Of a stretch of 64,000 nucleotides of DNA, positions 47,077 to 59,670 are shown one piece after another (position 1 is the first letter of the stretch; each line of letters opens with the position of its first letter). This stretch comes from Chiua virens (lineage: Eukaryota; Basidiomycota; Agaricomycetes; Boletales; Boletaceae). The notes below the pieces were generated by a model, which ran no database searches, was not told the origin of the DNA, and was given only the letters and a program-made list of their open reading frames with translations. The stretch is taken from positions 186,001 through 250,000 of the forward strand of contig JAHNUO010000006.1 in assembly GCA_019787685.1 (NCBI GenBank). Reading direction: 5' to 3'. The translations under genes and the position numbers were made by a program.

Positions 47077-47687
47077 GAGGGATGGTACGAAGGCCTTGCC
47101 AACGCGCTTGAGAAAGAGAACAACGCAGGTCAGTGGTCTGTCCCTTCCCTGAGCTTGGGAAGACAACTGTACCGTGCCCTTGGTGGGCACACGCAGTCCT
47201 GCAGTTCGCCACGATCGATCCGTCCACCGACACGCCACGCGTTCGTTCGGTCAGACATTACGGATTTGTCACCCAACACGCGCTCCTCGGCCTCACTCAT
47301 CATGTTGATGACAGACGTGCGCATGCCTGGACGTCAAGCACGCAGGAGCAGTTCCGGGTGCGCGTACGGGCGTCGGTCGTGCCCGCACCGAGGTGTTCGT
47401 ATCCATATCCGTTGCTTCTGGTGGTGGGTGCAGGGTACGATTGGGAGGTGGAGCGAATGCCATCTTTCGACGAGACGCGTGGACGTTTGAAGGCGTCATT
47501 ATGTTGGCCTGTATCAGGGACGCCGGTTGAGGGTAGGGAGGAGGAAATGAAGCGGTGGCCAAGGACAATAGAGCAGTTTCCGCCGTTACTAGTAGCTACG
47601 GCCAATTTCCAAGGATGTAATCGGAGTGACCTAACTCATAATGAGCTTGATGTCGGTAAGGAGAACTCGATCCAAGGATATCGATAG
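47077..47687 (+). pseudogene. Broken tandem copy of the PNPOx-like gene
   Basis: The same order of segments as 45884-46645 is visible, with the same intron position: GWYEGLANALEKENNA, then LQFATIDPSTDTPRVRSV, EQFRVRVRASVVPAPRC, DETRGRLKASLCWPVSGTP. The copy has no in-frame ATG at the expected place. It lacks the LTTQPRVEVVFW strand (HVDDRRAHAWTSSTQEQFRV is joined directly), has lost the region after PRYAGAYPPRVG, and ends at 47687 without the C-terminal FMN-barrel element. I read it as a decayed tandem duplicate. The reading frame is still open over about 180 codons, so a truncated product cannot be excluded. Confidence 0.7.
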
Positions 47688-48726
47688 TATGACCGGACTC
47701 GCGCTGTAAGTACATCCGACCCGTACTTACCGGAACCACCTACAATTTAAAGTAAGCCCATTTGAATACTATGACCAATGAAGTCGCCTGATGATGTCAG
47801 TGCTAGAACCTACTTACTCTCCTTAATCTCACGTCCGAGGCCAACTATTTTTGCCGTGGCCATGAATTTGTTCGTGTGGCCAGGAACGCCGTTGAAAAAT
47901 ATCATGGAACCTTCTCAGGGCTCTGTGGGTAACCAGTCGGTTCGGTTCAAAGGACCGGGGGAAACGGCCAAGTGTATTTCATACTCCGTGTCGGCAGCAC
48001 CTAAGGGCTGAGTGAGTCGGACAATGAAAATCTCTGAACTCAACAGCGGGATGATGTCGGCAGCTAAGGCTTGCACACCCGTCGGAGGAACTTCTTGAAG
48101 TACAGCGCGATCTGGAGATGAGGCTGTGAGCAAAGATCGTGTTTGCAGCTCTCGTTCGGAAAGTCGTCGGCGTGCCGCAACAGTCAGCCCCTCGCATTTA
48201 CAGCTCTCGGAATTAAGAAACACCCGACATTCTCGACTGCAGCCAAGAAACGTGGGGAGACCTTCTCAGGCTTCCAGGATCGCGCTGTATGCGACAACGG
48301 GTAGCCAAGCCGTTGTTTGGGCGGCCATTTTTTCTGGAAGATACGCTGTGCCAGTGCGTCTGGGTACGTCGAGTATGATTGGAGATTCGAGGCAGTTTTA
48401 TGAAAGAAGCTAAAAGTATTCGTCGACATGGTGAAAGAAGACAGCCCGAAGACTTGAAAATTACGTTGCAAATCAATCAGCCTGAGGTTGGCACTCTGAG
48501 ATACGCTTTCCGTCGGCGATGTGACCAAAAGATGACCGCATGGGAGGGTCCATCAATGGAATCTCTCCCACATTCACAGCACGCGTTCAAGTTGGGATAC
48601 CCAGCGACACCCAAAGATATATCACCGTGTCTACCCATGCCGTGCGCTTTCTCCCGTTCCCTGACAGACCGTTGGACAGCCCCAGCCAGCCCCCTGATGA
48701 GACTCTGGCTATAACTTCGTCGGGGC
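47688..48726. other. Intergenic region before the ABCA-type gene
   Basis: Short ORFs only. No family recognised. Confidence 0.5.
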
Positions 48727-51700
48727 ATGACCACTGTCAATATGCTATCTCTCTTCCTCAGACAGTTTGCTGCGCTTTTCTGGAAGAATTGGATTATCCT
48801 CTCCAAGCACAAGCTCGTGAGTGTGCACAATTTGTCTTTGGTGTGTCTGAAAGTCTATACCATATACAGTTGAACCTCTTGCGATGCCTCTTGCTACCAA
48901 TTGGTTATGGAGGTATGTTCAGCCTGCCATTGCCCGTGACCTTGCTGATATCCTCCACAGTCTTTCTTGCGGTCGCTCAGGGCTTTCTCGAGAAGCCCAA
49001 CAACGTACGTTCGCTGACGTTCAAAGTGCCTTTTCTAACTTCGTTGCAGTATGGCATGGGTACTCCAGCCCCAATTTACAACTTCACTGCGCAATTCGAT
49101 GGTTCTCTGGCTCTAATATGGGCTGATGGCACGAACGGCACCGGGAATCCCTCGGCGGAGGCTATCATGGCGCATATAACAAGCGGGTTCGACGAATACC
49201 AGCTGGGTGCTGTCACACAGGTTGCCAACCCTGCCGACATCCCTTCCCACTGTCCACAAAACTTCAAGCTGACCTCTCAGTGTTACGCTGCTATCGCGTT
49301 CAATCACCTCCCTGTCTCGCCTACAGATACCACTCCTATCAATTATACTATAAGTGCCGACGGGGGTCTCATATACGTCAACGTCTATAGTCACACGAGT
49401 GATTTTGAAACTCGCATTTTACCATTGCAACTAGCCATTGATGAGGTATAGTCGGGTACCCATGACACCCTTCTTCGTTGGGTCCTGATATCATCACTCC
49501 AGGCATTTATTGCGCTCCGCGCTGGCGAGTCGATCCCAACTCCATTGGAATGGCCATATACGCAAGAGACCAACGAACAACAATCGACAGATATGAGATT
49601 AAGTTTGTATCTGCATTGTCATTTCGTTGTACGCGATGATCATCTTGTATTCAGGTTACATCAGAGGAATCAGGACCTTGCTCGTCATCGCTCTGTACGT
49701 GTTTGTTATATGCGTATTCATTCAACACTTAGTTAGGTGCCAGCTTTTTTTGCTATGTTGGTATCGCTTATCAACTTCCTGGAGCTTTCGCCGGAGAACG
49801 AGCTAATCTGCTGACTGGTCACATGAAGGCAATGGGACTTCTCGATTCGGCTCGGATCACGTACGTTCAATTCCCCCTCCGAACAACGGCTCTCTTACCT
49901 TCATTTCACTTCCCAGATCATGGCATCTCAGCTTTTGCTTGGCATACCTTCCAGCCTGGATTGTCGTAGCATTGACATGGCATTACCAGATTTTTACAAA
50001 GACCAACGGTGGCCTAGTTCTTGTGGTGCATCTCCTCCTTGGCTTCTCGCTCGCTAGCTGGTCTTTCTTTGTGTCAGCCCCTTTCGGGAAGAGTCCTCAA
50101 CTCGCTGCCGTGGTAACAACATTCTTGTCAATCCTGTTCGCGATTCTTGCTTTGGTGTTCTCTCGTGCCGGTACCGTTGCGGCTACGATTTTTACCCTTA
50201 TCTTTCCTCCCGGTTACTACATCTTCGCCATCCGTTCAATATGTGGTTACGAGAATCATCTCATGCCGACCAATCTCCTCAAGCCGGACCCAGACGACCA
50301 CCTTACGCTTCTTCCGATCATGATTGCCTCTATCGTAAGCACCTCTTGTTCCTACACATTTTCCCTAACGAACGCTGTAAGATTGACATATTTTTGTGGC
50401 CGTATCTGGGAGCATTGCTTGAGAGGCGCCTCTATGACGCAAAGGAGCCATCGACTGGCTTTTGGTCATGTTTCCGCGGGAAGCGGGAAGAACTTCCTCC
50501 GCATCCAGATGGAGTAGCCATCTCTATCAAGAACCTCCGCAAGGCTTACACGTCCTCCATATTCAGTCATGAGAAGGGACCAGTCACTGCTGTTGCTGAT
50601 CTTTCGTTGGATATCCCCAAGTCTGGTATCTTTGTCTTACTGGGATCCTAATGGGTGGGTCTAAAGTGGCATAGCTGCAATGACCGTTCTCACGACGTAT
50701 TGGTAGCGCTGGAAAGTCAACTTCACTTTCTATCATTGCAAACCTTATAGGACGAAGCTCGGGTTCCATCACTTTCGAAGGTGGCGTGAAACGTCCCGCA
50801 CGCGGCACTCTCGGAATAGTACCCCAAAAGAATGTTCTTTTCCCCGACCTTACATGTTATCAAACGCTTCGGGTCTGGCGCGCCATAAAGCACTCGTCGT
50901 ACTCTTCGAGCCGAAGACGATGATTACGAACAGCTACTACGCGATTGTGACCTAGGGAAGAAGATCCACTCCAATGCAAATACACTTTCTGGCGGGCAAA
51001 AGAGGAAGCTTCAACTTGCGATAGGACTCATTGGTGGTTCCAAGATCGTCCTTGTTGACGAGTGCACGTCCGGCGTCGATCCATTGTCACGTCGCGCACT
51101 CTGGAGAACACTGACATCAGTCAGGCACGACAGAACGATCGTATTCACAACGCATTTTCTCGATGAAGCTGATCTACTCGCTGACCACATTGCGATCTTG
51201 GCGGCACCTGGGAAATTGGTAGCTGAAGGATCGCCCGTCGCACTCAAGACGAACCTCGGACATGGTTACAGCGTACAAGTTACATTCGATACCAAAGATG
51301 GTGACGAAAAGGACCCTGCGAACACGTCCTTGGAAGTCCTGGATCAGCGTCCGAGAGCTTGCACCCCAGTGCACATTATCCCGGTCCTCTCCCACACTTG
51401 CTGTATACCACCTCAGGTCCAAAGACCCGATCGCGGTTGAGAAAGTGCTCCAGTTGCTCGATAATGAGGCAGGGGAGTATGATATCGTATCTGTTGACGT
51501 ATTGGGAACATCGATCGAGGACATCTTCCTCGATTTGATGGAGTCTGAGTCTCGAGCCCATACACCGGACGGTGGGGAAAAGTCGATGCATTCTACAGCA
51601 AGTACATCGGCCCCAACTGTTCCAGACCCGCTACGAGCGCTTTCATCTCCTTCCCCACTCATACTGACGGATGGTCGTGCACGATCGCCATTCAGTCAAA

Positions 51701-54528
51701 CACTGACGATATTCTATAAACGAATGCTTATTGCGCGGAGGAGTTGGCTCACGCCTTTGCTTACTGTTCTCATTGCTGTATGTGGAGCCTGCATACCATT
51801 GGTTTTCCTGTCGAATGGAACACCGTCGTGCGCGGTCCACTTCAGAAACGAGACCGTCATTCCTCTCTACTGGCCAGACTCACCCATTGGCTTCGCGGAC
51901 GCCGGCCCTGCTGCGAGTATATTGGAGTCGCCGCCCAATATCACGGCAACACTTGGCCATTCGGCTGCGTTCGTATTGGCACAAAATGTCCCCGATAATG
52001 CTACATTTGTGTCCACGATCCAACAGGATTACCTCAATATTCCTATTGGTGGCATATCAGTCGACATGGCTACAGGTGATACGTTATTCGCTTGGGATGC
52101 TACTGCTACTCCTGGTATGACAGGCCTGACGATGCTGAATTTGGTTACGAACATTCTGTATAACCGTGCATTGAACTCGTCGGGAGACACGGCAGGTACA
52201 CCCAGCATTATCATGGCCAACTATGCTAGTTTCCCTCCAGTCGCGGCGGGGACGCTCGTGGACTTGAAGTGGATTGCATTCTTTGGTGCGACTATTGTAA
52301 GGTCCTAGTGTCCTTCAAGTTACTGCATGTTTATTCTCATTTCAAGGCCGTGTATCCCGCCTTCTTTTCGCTATATGTCTCGCGGGAGCGACGATCCTCT
52401 GTCCAAGCGATGCAACTTTCGAATGGTTTATCAGACCCGATTGGTCTTTGGCTCGGCCATTTGCTCTGGGACTCCTTGTTCGGTGTCATTATCGCTACGA
52501 TTATCATCATCGTTTTCGCCACCACCGTTTCTAATCAATTCTATGGCCTCGGGTTGTTCGTGAGTCGCTTTTACTTGCCCTCCTTTCCTAGCGGTTCACA
52601 ATACTTTGATCAGTGGGTCGTCCTTGTGCAATACGGTATCGTTGGCGCGCTGTTTTCGTACTGCGCTTCGTTGGTCATGTCATCCCCTCTCACGTCGTTC
52701 GCCGCTGTCGCCGGATATCAGATTGTTATGTACGCAGTAAGTGATTCCCTGAGTTATGGCCAGTGCGGCAAGCTGAATTGCTCTCAGCTGTACCTGGCTG
52801 CCTACCTTCTCACCCTCACATATGCACCGACCTCTCAAGCAACTAACATAATCACGACCATTCGTAAGCCCAGTATTCACAGCGTATTGATGAATTTAAT
52901 TAAGCACCTTCCGCACAGATTTCACGCTGTCGGTCCTTTCGCCTGTTGCTAGTGTCGTAAGTTCTTTCTGAGGCGTCGATCTGCCACATCTTGTTGATTT
53001 CGAGTGAAGTTGCGTGCAGCCTTTGTGTCGGTCAACCTATTCTCGCTTCTCTGTGATGGTTCCACGCCAGTGACGACATCTGCCTTGGGCGACATCCTGC
53101 GGTACGGCGGGCCTATTTGTATCTCTTTGTTTATGGTTTCGTTCTTCTCGGGATTCTTGTCTGGGTCGACTCTGGATCTGTCATCCCGCGCCGCTTCTTG
53201 AACACGCGCAAACAACAAGTAAGACTCGACGAGAACCTTGCCGCCAACGAGATTTCGAGACAAGACGTGGCGAGGGAAGCGAAAGCAGTCGCACAATCGA
53301 GCGACGCGTTGCGGGTCCTTCATGTCACCAAATCATACGATGGAAACAGAGTGGTGGACGACGTCTCCTTCGGAGTCCCTGGCGATGTTATATTTGCCAT
53401 GCTTGGTCCGAATGGGGCAGGCAAAACGACGACGTTCAACATGATTCGTACGTTTTTCGTCTGTCCTGTTCCAGCTCTACTGAACCTCGTGAACGTTAGG
53501 AGGCGATGTCGTCCCCGACACAGGGGATGTCAAGATAAAGGGTATTTCAGTCGTCAATTCACCCCGGAGTGCCCGTCTCGCCCTTGGTGTCTGCCCACAG
53601 TTTACCGCTATCGACGTGCAGCTTACTGTCCGAGAACACTTGTTGATCTACGGACGTCTCAAAGGCCTCAAGCGTGGGTCCGAACTGAACACCAACGTCG
53701 AGTCGCTCATGGTCGCCACCTCGCTGCATATGTATGCAGACCGATTGGCAAGTCAGCTCTCGGGCGGTAACCAGCGCAAGTTGGCGCTCGCAATTGCGTT
53801 GATCGGTGAGCGGTTCTCGTTCTATTTCGTTTTCTCTCGCTGACGCGACACCTTCCAGGTAACCCCTCCGTCGTACTGATCGATGAGTTCTCCACGGGGA
53901 TCGATGCCAAGATGAAGCGAGACATGTGGGGCACGTTGAGGAACGTCGCAGTCGGAAAAGCCATCGTCATCACCACGCGTGCGTCCGCTTTGTTACCGTC
54001 CTATCCGCCGACCTGCTGACTTCCCCCTCCCGCAGACTCGATGGAAGAGGCGTCCGCACTCGCGAACAAGGTGGGAATCATATCCAAACGGATGCTCGGT
54101 AGGTTCTAGCCTGTCGCCACTCTACTGTCGTTGACCCTCGGACAGCGATCGGTACCACCGAGGAACTCGCCGCGCGTTACGCGACGTACCAAGTCCACTT
54201 TTCGTGCCCGACGAGGGAGGACGTGACAAGAGCGCAAGTCCTCATGAGTCGCATCCCGGGTGCCCGTCTCGCCGACGACGTCGCCACACGATTCGAGGTA
54301 CCCATTCGCCAAAGCGGGCGTGGCGATCACCACGCACACGGCGAAGGGACGGACGATGGCGACATGTCGCTCGCCCGTCTCTTCCACGTCCTGTCCTCCC
54401 AGGGCGACTTCCAGCAGTATACCGTCGAAAAGGCGACGCTGGAAAACGTCTTTCTCAAAGTCATCCGACAGAACAACGTCCTAGAAGAAGACACTGCACA
54501 TCGACGACGTCGATTTAGATTCTGGTAG
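48727..54528 (+). CDS. ABCA-type full ABC transporter with several frame breaks
   Basis: Two-NBD transporter of the ABCA (lipid-export) architecture, TMD-NBD-TMD-NBD. ATG 48727: [20 protein letters not shown]. Then a lumenal loop (about 49050-49440), membrane helices ([20 protein letters not shown]) and NBD1 ([56 protein letters not shown]). A second TMD follows, then NBD2 ([50 protein letters not shown]). The end is [17 protein letters not shown] with TAG at 54526. Apparent single-base breaks lie at the T-run 49745-49751, at 50647-50649 (within the NBD1 Walker A), and near 50900, 51345 and 53116. Protein similarity continues undisturbed on both sides of each. The gene is real by architecture; whether it is functional or decaying is open. 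Confidence 0.85.
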
Positions 54529-55157
54529 ACCAACGTATAGCAGAATAATGGGCTGAAATGGCTCGCTTGGACAATATTTCGTTTTTAATTTATTGTAGCA
54601 CACGACGGACATGTGGTATATATCATACGCAAAACTCACTTTCTTTTCTGCCTTGGTTTGCAAAACGATGGTTGAACGGGGAGAAAAAGAACAAAAGTAG
54701 GGACCGTGAGACAGTCAATCGGGACAATGAAGAATATTAAGCCGATTCGTAGGTTCTAAAGAGGATGGAGAGGATGGTTATGTTTGGATGCAGTTGAGGA
54801 CGAGAAGGAAAACAGCGATGCAAGGTTTGTAGCGACAGGAAAGACACAACTATGTATTATTAGCCCTAAAACAAATGCGCTGTGTCGTCCTTGGGTAAAG
54901 GAAGAAGACAGTAATAAAGCTACGACACTAGCGCAGCAAATTCCGCGATGAGAAAGAGAGAAGTGTAAATCACAATGTAAAAAATGGGAAAGGGAAATGC
55001 CGATAATCGGGATCGTAAGAAAAAGGTGGTGCATAGAGATAATGAGTGGGAGCAGAGGAAGCTTACACGGTCGGTCAACGGATATATAAATTCGCCAGAA
55101 ATACGGGACCGTCGGGTTGCGCCAAGGACCCAGTCCCAACGCATGCACAAAGGATGA
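54529..55157. other. Convergent intergenic region
   Basis: 3' ends of the ABCA-type gene and of the AGC kinase gene face each other. AT-rich, no ORF supported. Confidence 0.55.
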
Positions 55158-58100
55158 CTAACGTTGCGAAGCAAAGAGGGAGAGCACTTTTTCAGCGTTC
55201 TCCTTGTACTTTTTCAGCTTTTTGCTCTTGTGCTTCTCCGGTTCCTCGGTGTGATGAGACGCATACTTGGGGGCCTCAGGTAACGTGGGGTGCAAGATGG
55301 GTTCCGTGGTTTCGCCATTGGACTGATCAGACGACTGACTGTGGTCTCCGACTGAGATGGCGGATTCCTTTGAGCGCAGCGAGGGTGACATCGCCATGGT
55401 ACTCGCGGCCTGACACGGATGGCGTCAACAGACCATTACTGGAAACTGTCGAGATAGTACCGCTAGTCGCGGCGTTTGAGGGCATAGACGTCTTGGTCAT
55501 GGTCGTCTTGGCAGAGAAAGACGAAGGGGGCGACTTGCCCTTGAGGAACTGGGGCGTCTTTCGGAACTTGAGGCCAGGTGCACGACCCCGACGCTTTTCT
55601 GAAGGGCTCGGTGAATCCCCAAGCTCGACCGTTTGGAGATCCGACTCCTTCGAGAGACCCGAGACCGACCGACCACCAACGCGTTGAGATGGTGTCGACG
55701 CCTTGCGGAAGACGGCCAATCTATACCGGTCTACCACACCACGAGCAAAGAGACTGGTGCCCTTGGTACCAGTTGCGATCCTCACCATCGGCTTCGATGA
55801 AGTCCCAGTCATCATCTTCGTCCTCTTTCTCCGTCATATCTCCGTCCTCAGTACCATCGGAAATGAAGCGGTCCAAGGCAGGAACACCAGATTTCTCGCG
55901 ACGGCCACGAGTATTCCGGACAGTAGATTTCGAGGGGGCAGCGACCTTCGTGACCTTCGGTTTCGAATCCTTGGCAGGCAAGGGAGGAGCAGACTCTGTT
56001 GGTTGCGGTGCTACATGGTGCACCACTGGTTCGGTGGTTCGAGGTGTAGACGAAAGATCGACAGACGTTGCGGGCTCGACAACAGCCGTAGCTTTTTCTG
56101 GCTCTGGAGCCTCTTCCTGGAGCGGCTGTGGCCGTGCTTCAGGCGTCTTGGGTTCAAGTTCCACCAACGATTCATCAGTGACAGGAGACTCGGTAATAGC
56201 ATCTGCCTCGCGAGGGGGTTGAGCGGGACTATCCAGTGTGTCGGTAAGAACCGACGGGATGTCTCCCTCGTCCGTTCCGTCCTCTCCCGAATTTCCGGAG
56301 CCGTCCTCTTCGTCCTCCTCTTCGTCCATGAGGACGGAATGACGGCCTTTGAAAGAGTAGCCATCGAAAACATCCACGGTGTTACCATCGGGCCGGATAG
56401 ATGGGCTGCGTGAGTGGGACGGTGTTGGGTATGCGTCTTCGCCGTCCCCGGCTTCACCATCAGTTTGATCGCGATCTTGATCGGTATCTACCTGCTCTTG
56501 TTCATTGGGGTCATCTATCACTGGTTCCATATCGAGGAACGTCTCATCAAAATTCTGGGTATCACTGGCATTGGAAGGGTCGATAGGGGGGATATAGGGG
56601 GCTAATGAAGATAAAAAGGGGTGGATGTAAGCATGTAAAATTGAGCGAGCTTGAATGAGACGCCTCACGTATGTAACGTTTGTGGTACACGTGCGACCAA
56701 TCGCTGGATTGTGATAAATGTTACATCAAAATGAGGATCACATGCGCCTTCGTTCTACTCACATCATAGAGAAATATAGGTGTCGTTTGATCCGTGGCTC
56801 ACACATCCTTAATGCAGGATTTCGTTGAAGCAGCTTTGCGAATCGCATATAAGTGTGATAGCAGCCACAGAAAAGAGGTTCACTTACACCCCGGATCAAA
56901 TTCTTCGTGTCTTGGTCCATTGCCCTGTCTTCCGGGAATTGCAATTCGTCTTGCAACACCCTGACGTACATATCCGAATGATTAGTCGCCCAGAATGGCG
57001 TCTGCGGTAGAGATGTCAGCCTCCATTGCATGACATGTAAAAAGGCACCAGGCCCAGGCGCTCAACGTACGATTCCTGTCAACATTTCATAAAGCATCGT
57101 GCCAAAACTCCACCAGTCCACCTCATAGCTATACGGAAGTCCCTGTATCACCTCAGGAGCGAGGTACTCCGCAGTCCCGCAGAAGGTCGTCGTCGTGTCC
57201 GCTGGGACAACACCCTGGCCTGGCCAACCAGGAGAGTGCTCCGGACCCTTCTCGCCTTTCATCCACGGCGGGGTTGTAGGTTCACCACCGGGGGAGGAAT
57301 AGAATTCACCACGAGTTCCGGAAGGTGTGGGCGGAGCGGTGCTTGGCAATGCCCGGCGAGGGAACTCTTTCGAGAGGCCAAAGTCCGTGAGGACAATGTG
57401 TCCGTCAGCCCCAATCAGGATGTTCTCCGGTTTGAGGTCACGGTAAATGACACCAGCCGCATGGAGGCCTTCCACGCCCTCGACAATCTCCGCGGCGTAG
57501 AATCGTGCACGGTCACGGCCTAGCCGACCCCAACGTGCAAGCTGCGTGGCAAGATCACCGCCTGGATGGAAGTCCTAAATTGAAAAGAGACGGAGTTAGT
57601 GGTGTTGCACCCATCGTTGTATAAAAAGACGGATTCACCATAACCAAGAACAAATTCTCCTTGTCGTGGAAACTCCACCAGAGCTTGACGACGAATGGGT
57701 CCTTGGACTCCTTTGCCATACGCTTCAACACAGCTTGCTCGGTCAAAGTATGCTGAAGCTCTTGGTGCGCCAAGACGTGACGCTTGGTGATAGCCTTGAG
57801 CGCATACAAATCCGAGCTCATCTTGTGTCGCACCAAGAGGACTTTACCGGCGCAACCCTTGCCAAGAACACGCATCATCTCAAAGTCGTCAATCACGGCC
57901 TTGCGCTGCGACTTTTTCTTGCGATTTGGGTCGGTCGACTGAGAACGCTTCTTGCGCGCACGACGTGCAGTAGTCGATATCGAGGACTCGTCACCCGTGG
58001 CAGATGATGTACCATCCTGCAATGTGGACGAGGTATGCATCCGCGAAAGTCGACTAGTTTTGTCGGGATCAGCCGAATGCGAGCGAGGAATCCTCGATGT

Positions 58101-59670
58101 TGGCGTATCAGCGACAGGTGTAGGCAGAGTAATCTCCTCTTCTTCAGCAGCTCCATTCGTAATGACATCCGCGTCGAGATGCTCCTGGGCGGCCTTTGCA
58201 TCGGCCAGTGGAACATCAGGAAAGCCATCGTCTGATCTCTCTATCTCGATGACCTGCACTTGCTCCAACGAAGACTGCAATAACGATACATCACCCGCCT
58301 CGGTTTCCTCCTCCTTGATATCCTCCTCCTGAAGACCGCATCTACTCGGATTATTTGAAACAACCTCTCCCTCGACGGTATCATTTATGCTTTCAACGCC
58401 GTCCACCATCTCGCTGAGATTAGTTGAGCTGACGCTGGTCGAGCTGGGATGGGCGGACACATCTGCCTTTGAGCTGATGTGGGCCATTAGGTCGGAGCGC
58501 ACACGCTTGATCGCCCTCTCGGCACGCACGCTCTGCAAGTCGTCGGTGCGCACATGAACAAAACGTTTCCAAGCGCGAGTTTGTCTAAGTGAGGGATCGT
58601 TGGAAACGGTGGTTAGGTATGCAGCAAGTGCGGTCATCGTGGTATTGGCGGGCTTTCCATTGGAGACGATGCTGGCAGACAATGGCTGGGAGAGGGTCGA
58701 GAAAGGGTCACCAATCTCTTGCGAGGGAGAAACGATCTGATCTGCCGTTGAGACTCCAAAGTTGGGGCTGTTCGGTGCCCGCACAGACATTTGACGACCA
58801 ACTCTATTTGTCGAGGGCGAGGCGAGGCGAGAGAGGGTATTCAGGAACGTGGATCTGCGCTTGGCAGGCTGTTGGGGGAGAGAAGCAATGTCAATCGGTA
58901 ACTTGGGAAGCTTTGATGTGCCATCGGAGTCCTCGAGTTTGGCATGAAGCTCGACGAGCTCCGTGGCCGTGCGGGTAAGAGTAAGATTATGGGTGGGGGC
59001 TGCGCAGAGAACGACAGGGTGAGTGATGATACGAAAAGAAGCGGAAGGGAAGGGAAGGGTAAATGAACGTCGGAATGGGAATAAACATAAGAGAAAAATG
59101 AGGAACGTGAAGACGATGCACACGGTGGGCACCGACAAGCACGGAAGCGACATCACAGCTCAAAAGGAAAGTAGAGAGTTCATGTGGGATGGAGAGGGGT
59201 GGGGAAGAAGAATGGGAGGAACGGTGCGACTCACTCTTTATGTAAATAGAGTATGAGCGGGCATCATGTGGCGTCTCTGCGACGCTGATACTCCAGGGAC
59301 CTTCCTGAGCATCGATGCGGACGGGAGGTCTTCGCGTGGAGCGAGAAGGAGCGGCGTCTACGTTGTTCATACTGCGGACGGAGTTGTTGTAAGGGGCGTG
59401 TTCGTTGTGTGAAGAGGAGGTGCGTGACTCGAAGAAAGTGAGGTCTGTGACGCTTGACCGTTCTACTCTAGATTTACGGTTGAATTGTAAACTCCTAGAG
59501 CTGTCAAGACTAGCTCTGGCGGAGGGATCGCAGGGATGATAGGCGTCGACGGAAGAGCGAGTACGGATTGGATTGACGTCTTTGAAGGAAAATGTGGCGA
59601 AACCTAGGACGGTTTTGAAGTTTTTCTTGGAGAAATGGACGTGTTGGTGAGGGGTGGAGGCACTATGCAT
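55158..59670 (-). CDS. AGC-family Ser/Thr kinase with PX-like N-terminus
   Basis: Cytosolic signalling kinase. ATG at 59670 (MHSASTPHQHVHFSKKNF) leads to a PX-like region (SYSIYIKTPTHNLTLTRTAT, then ELVELHAKLE) and a long acidic, Ser-rich linker. Kinase domain: glycine loop VLGKGCAGKVLLVRHK, ATP-Lys YALKAITKRH, catalytic loop GVIYRDLKPENILI, DFGLSKEF, a Ser/Pro-rich insert, CGTAEYLAPEVI and VDWWSFGTMLYEMLTG. The AGC tail is NFDETFLDM and, later, DVFDGYSFKGRHS. A long C-terminus follows, ending KENAEKVLSLFASQR at 55158. All catalytic residues are present. Two extra bases in the tail, near 55771 (EDRN-GTKGTSLFARG) and 55408-55411 (PSVS-AASTMAMSPS), break the frame, with clear continuation on both sides. 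It is closer to the YPK/SCK branch than to PKA; I do not name the ortholog. Confidence 0.88.
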
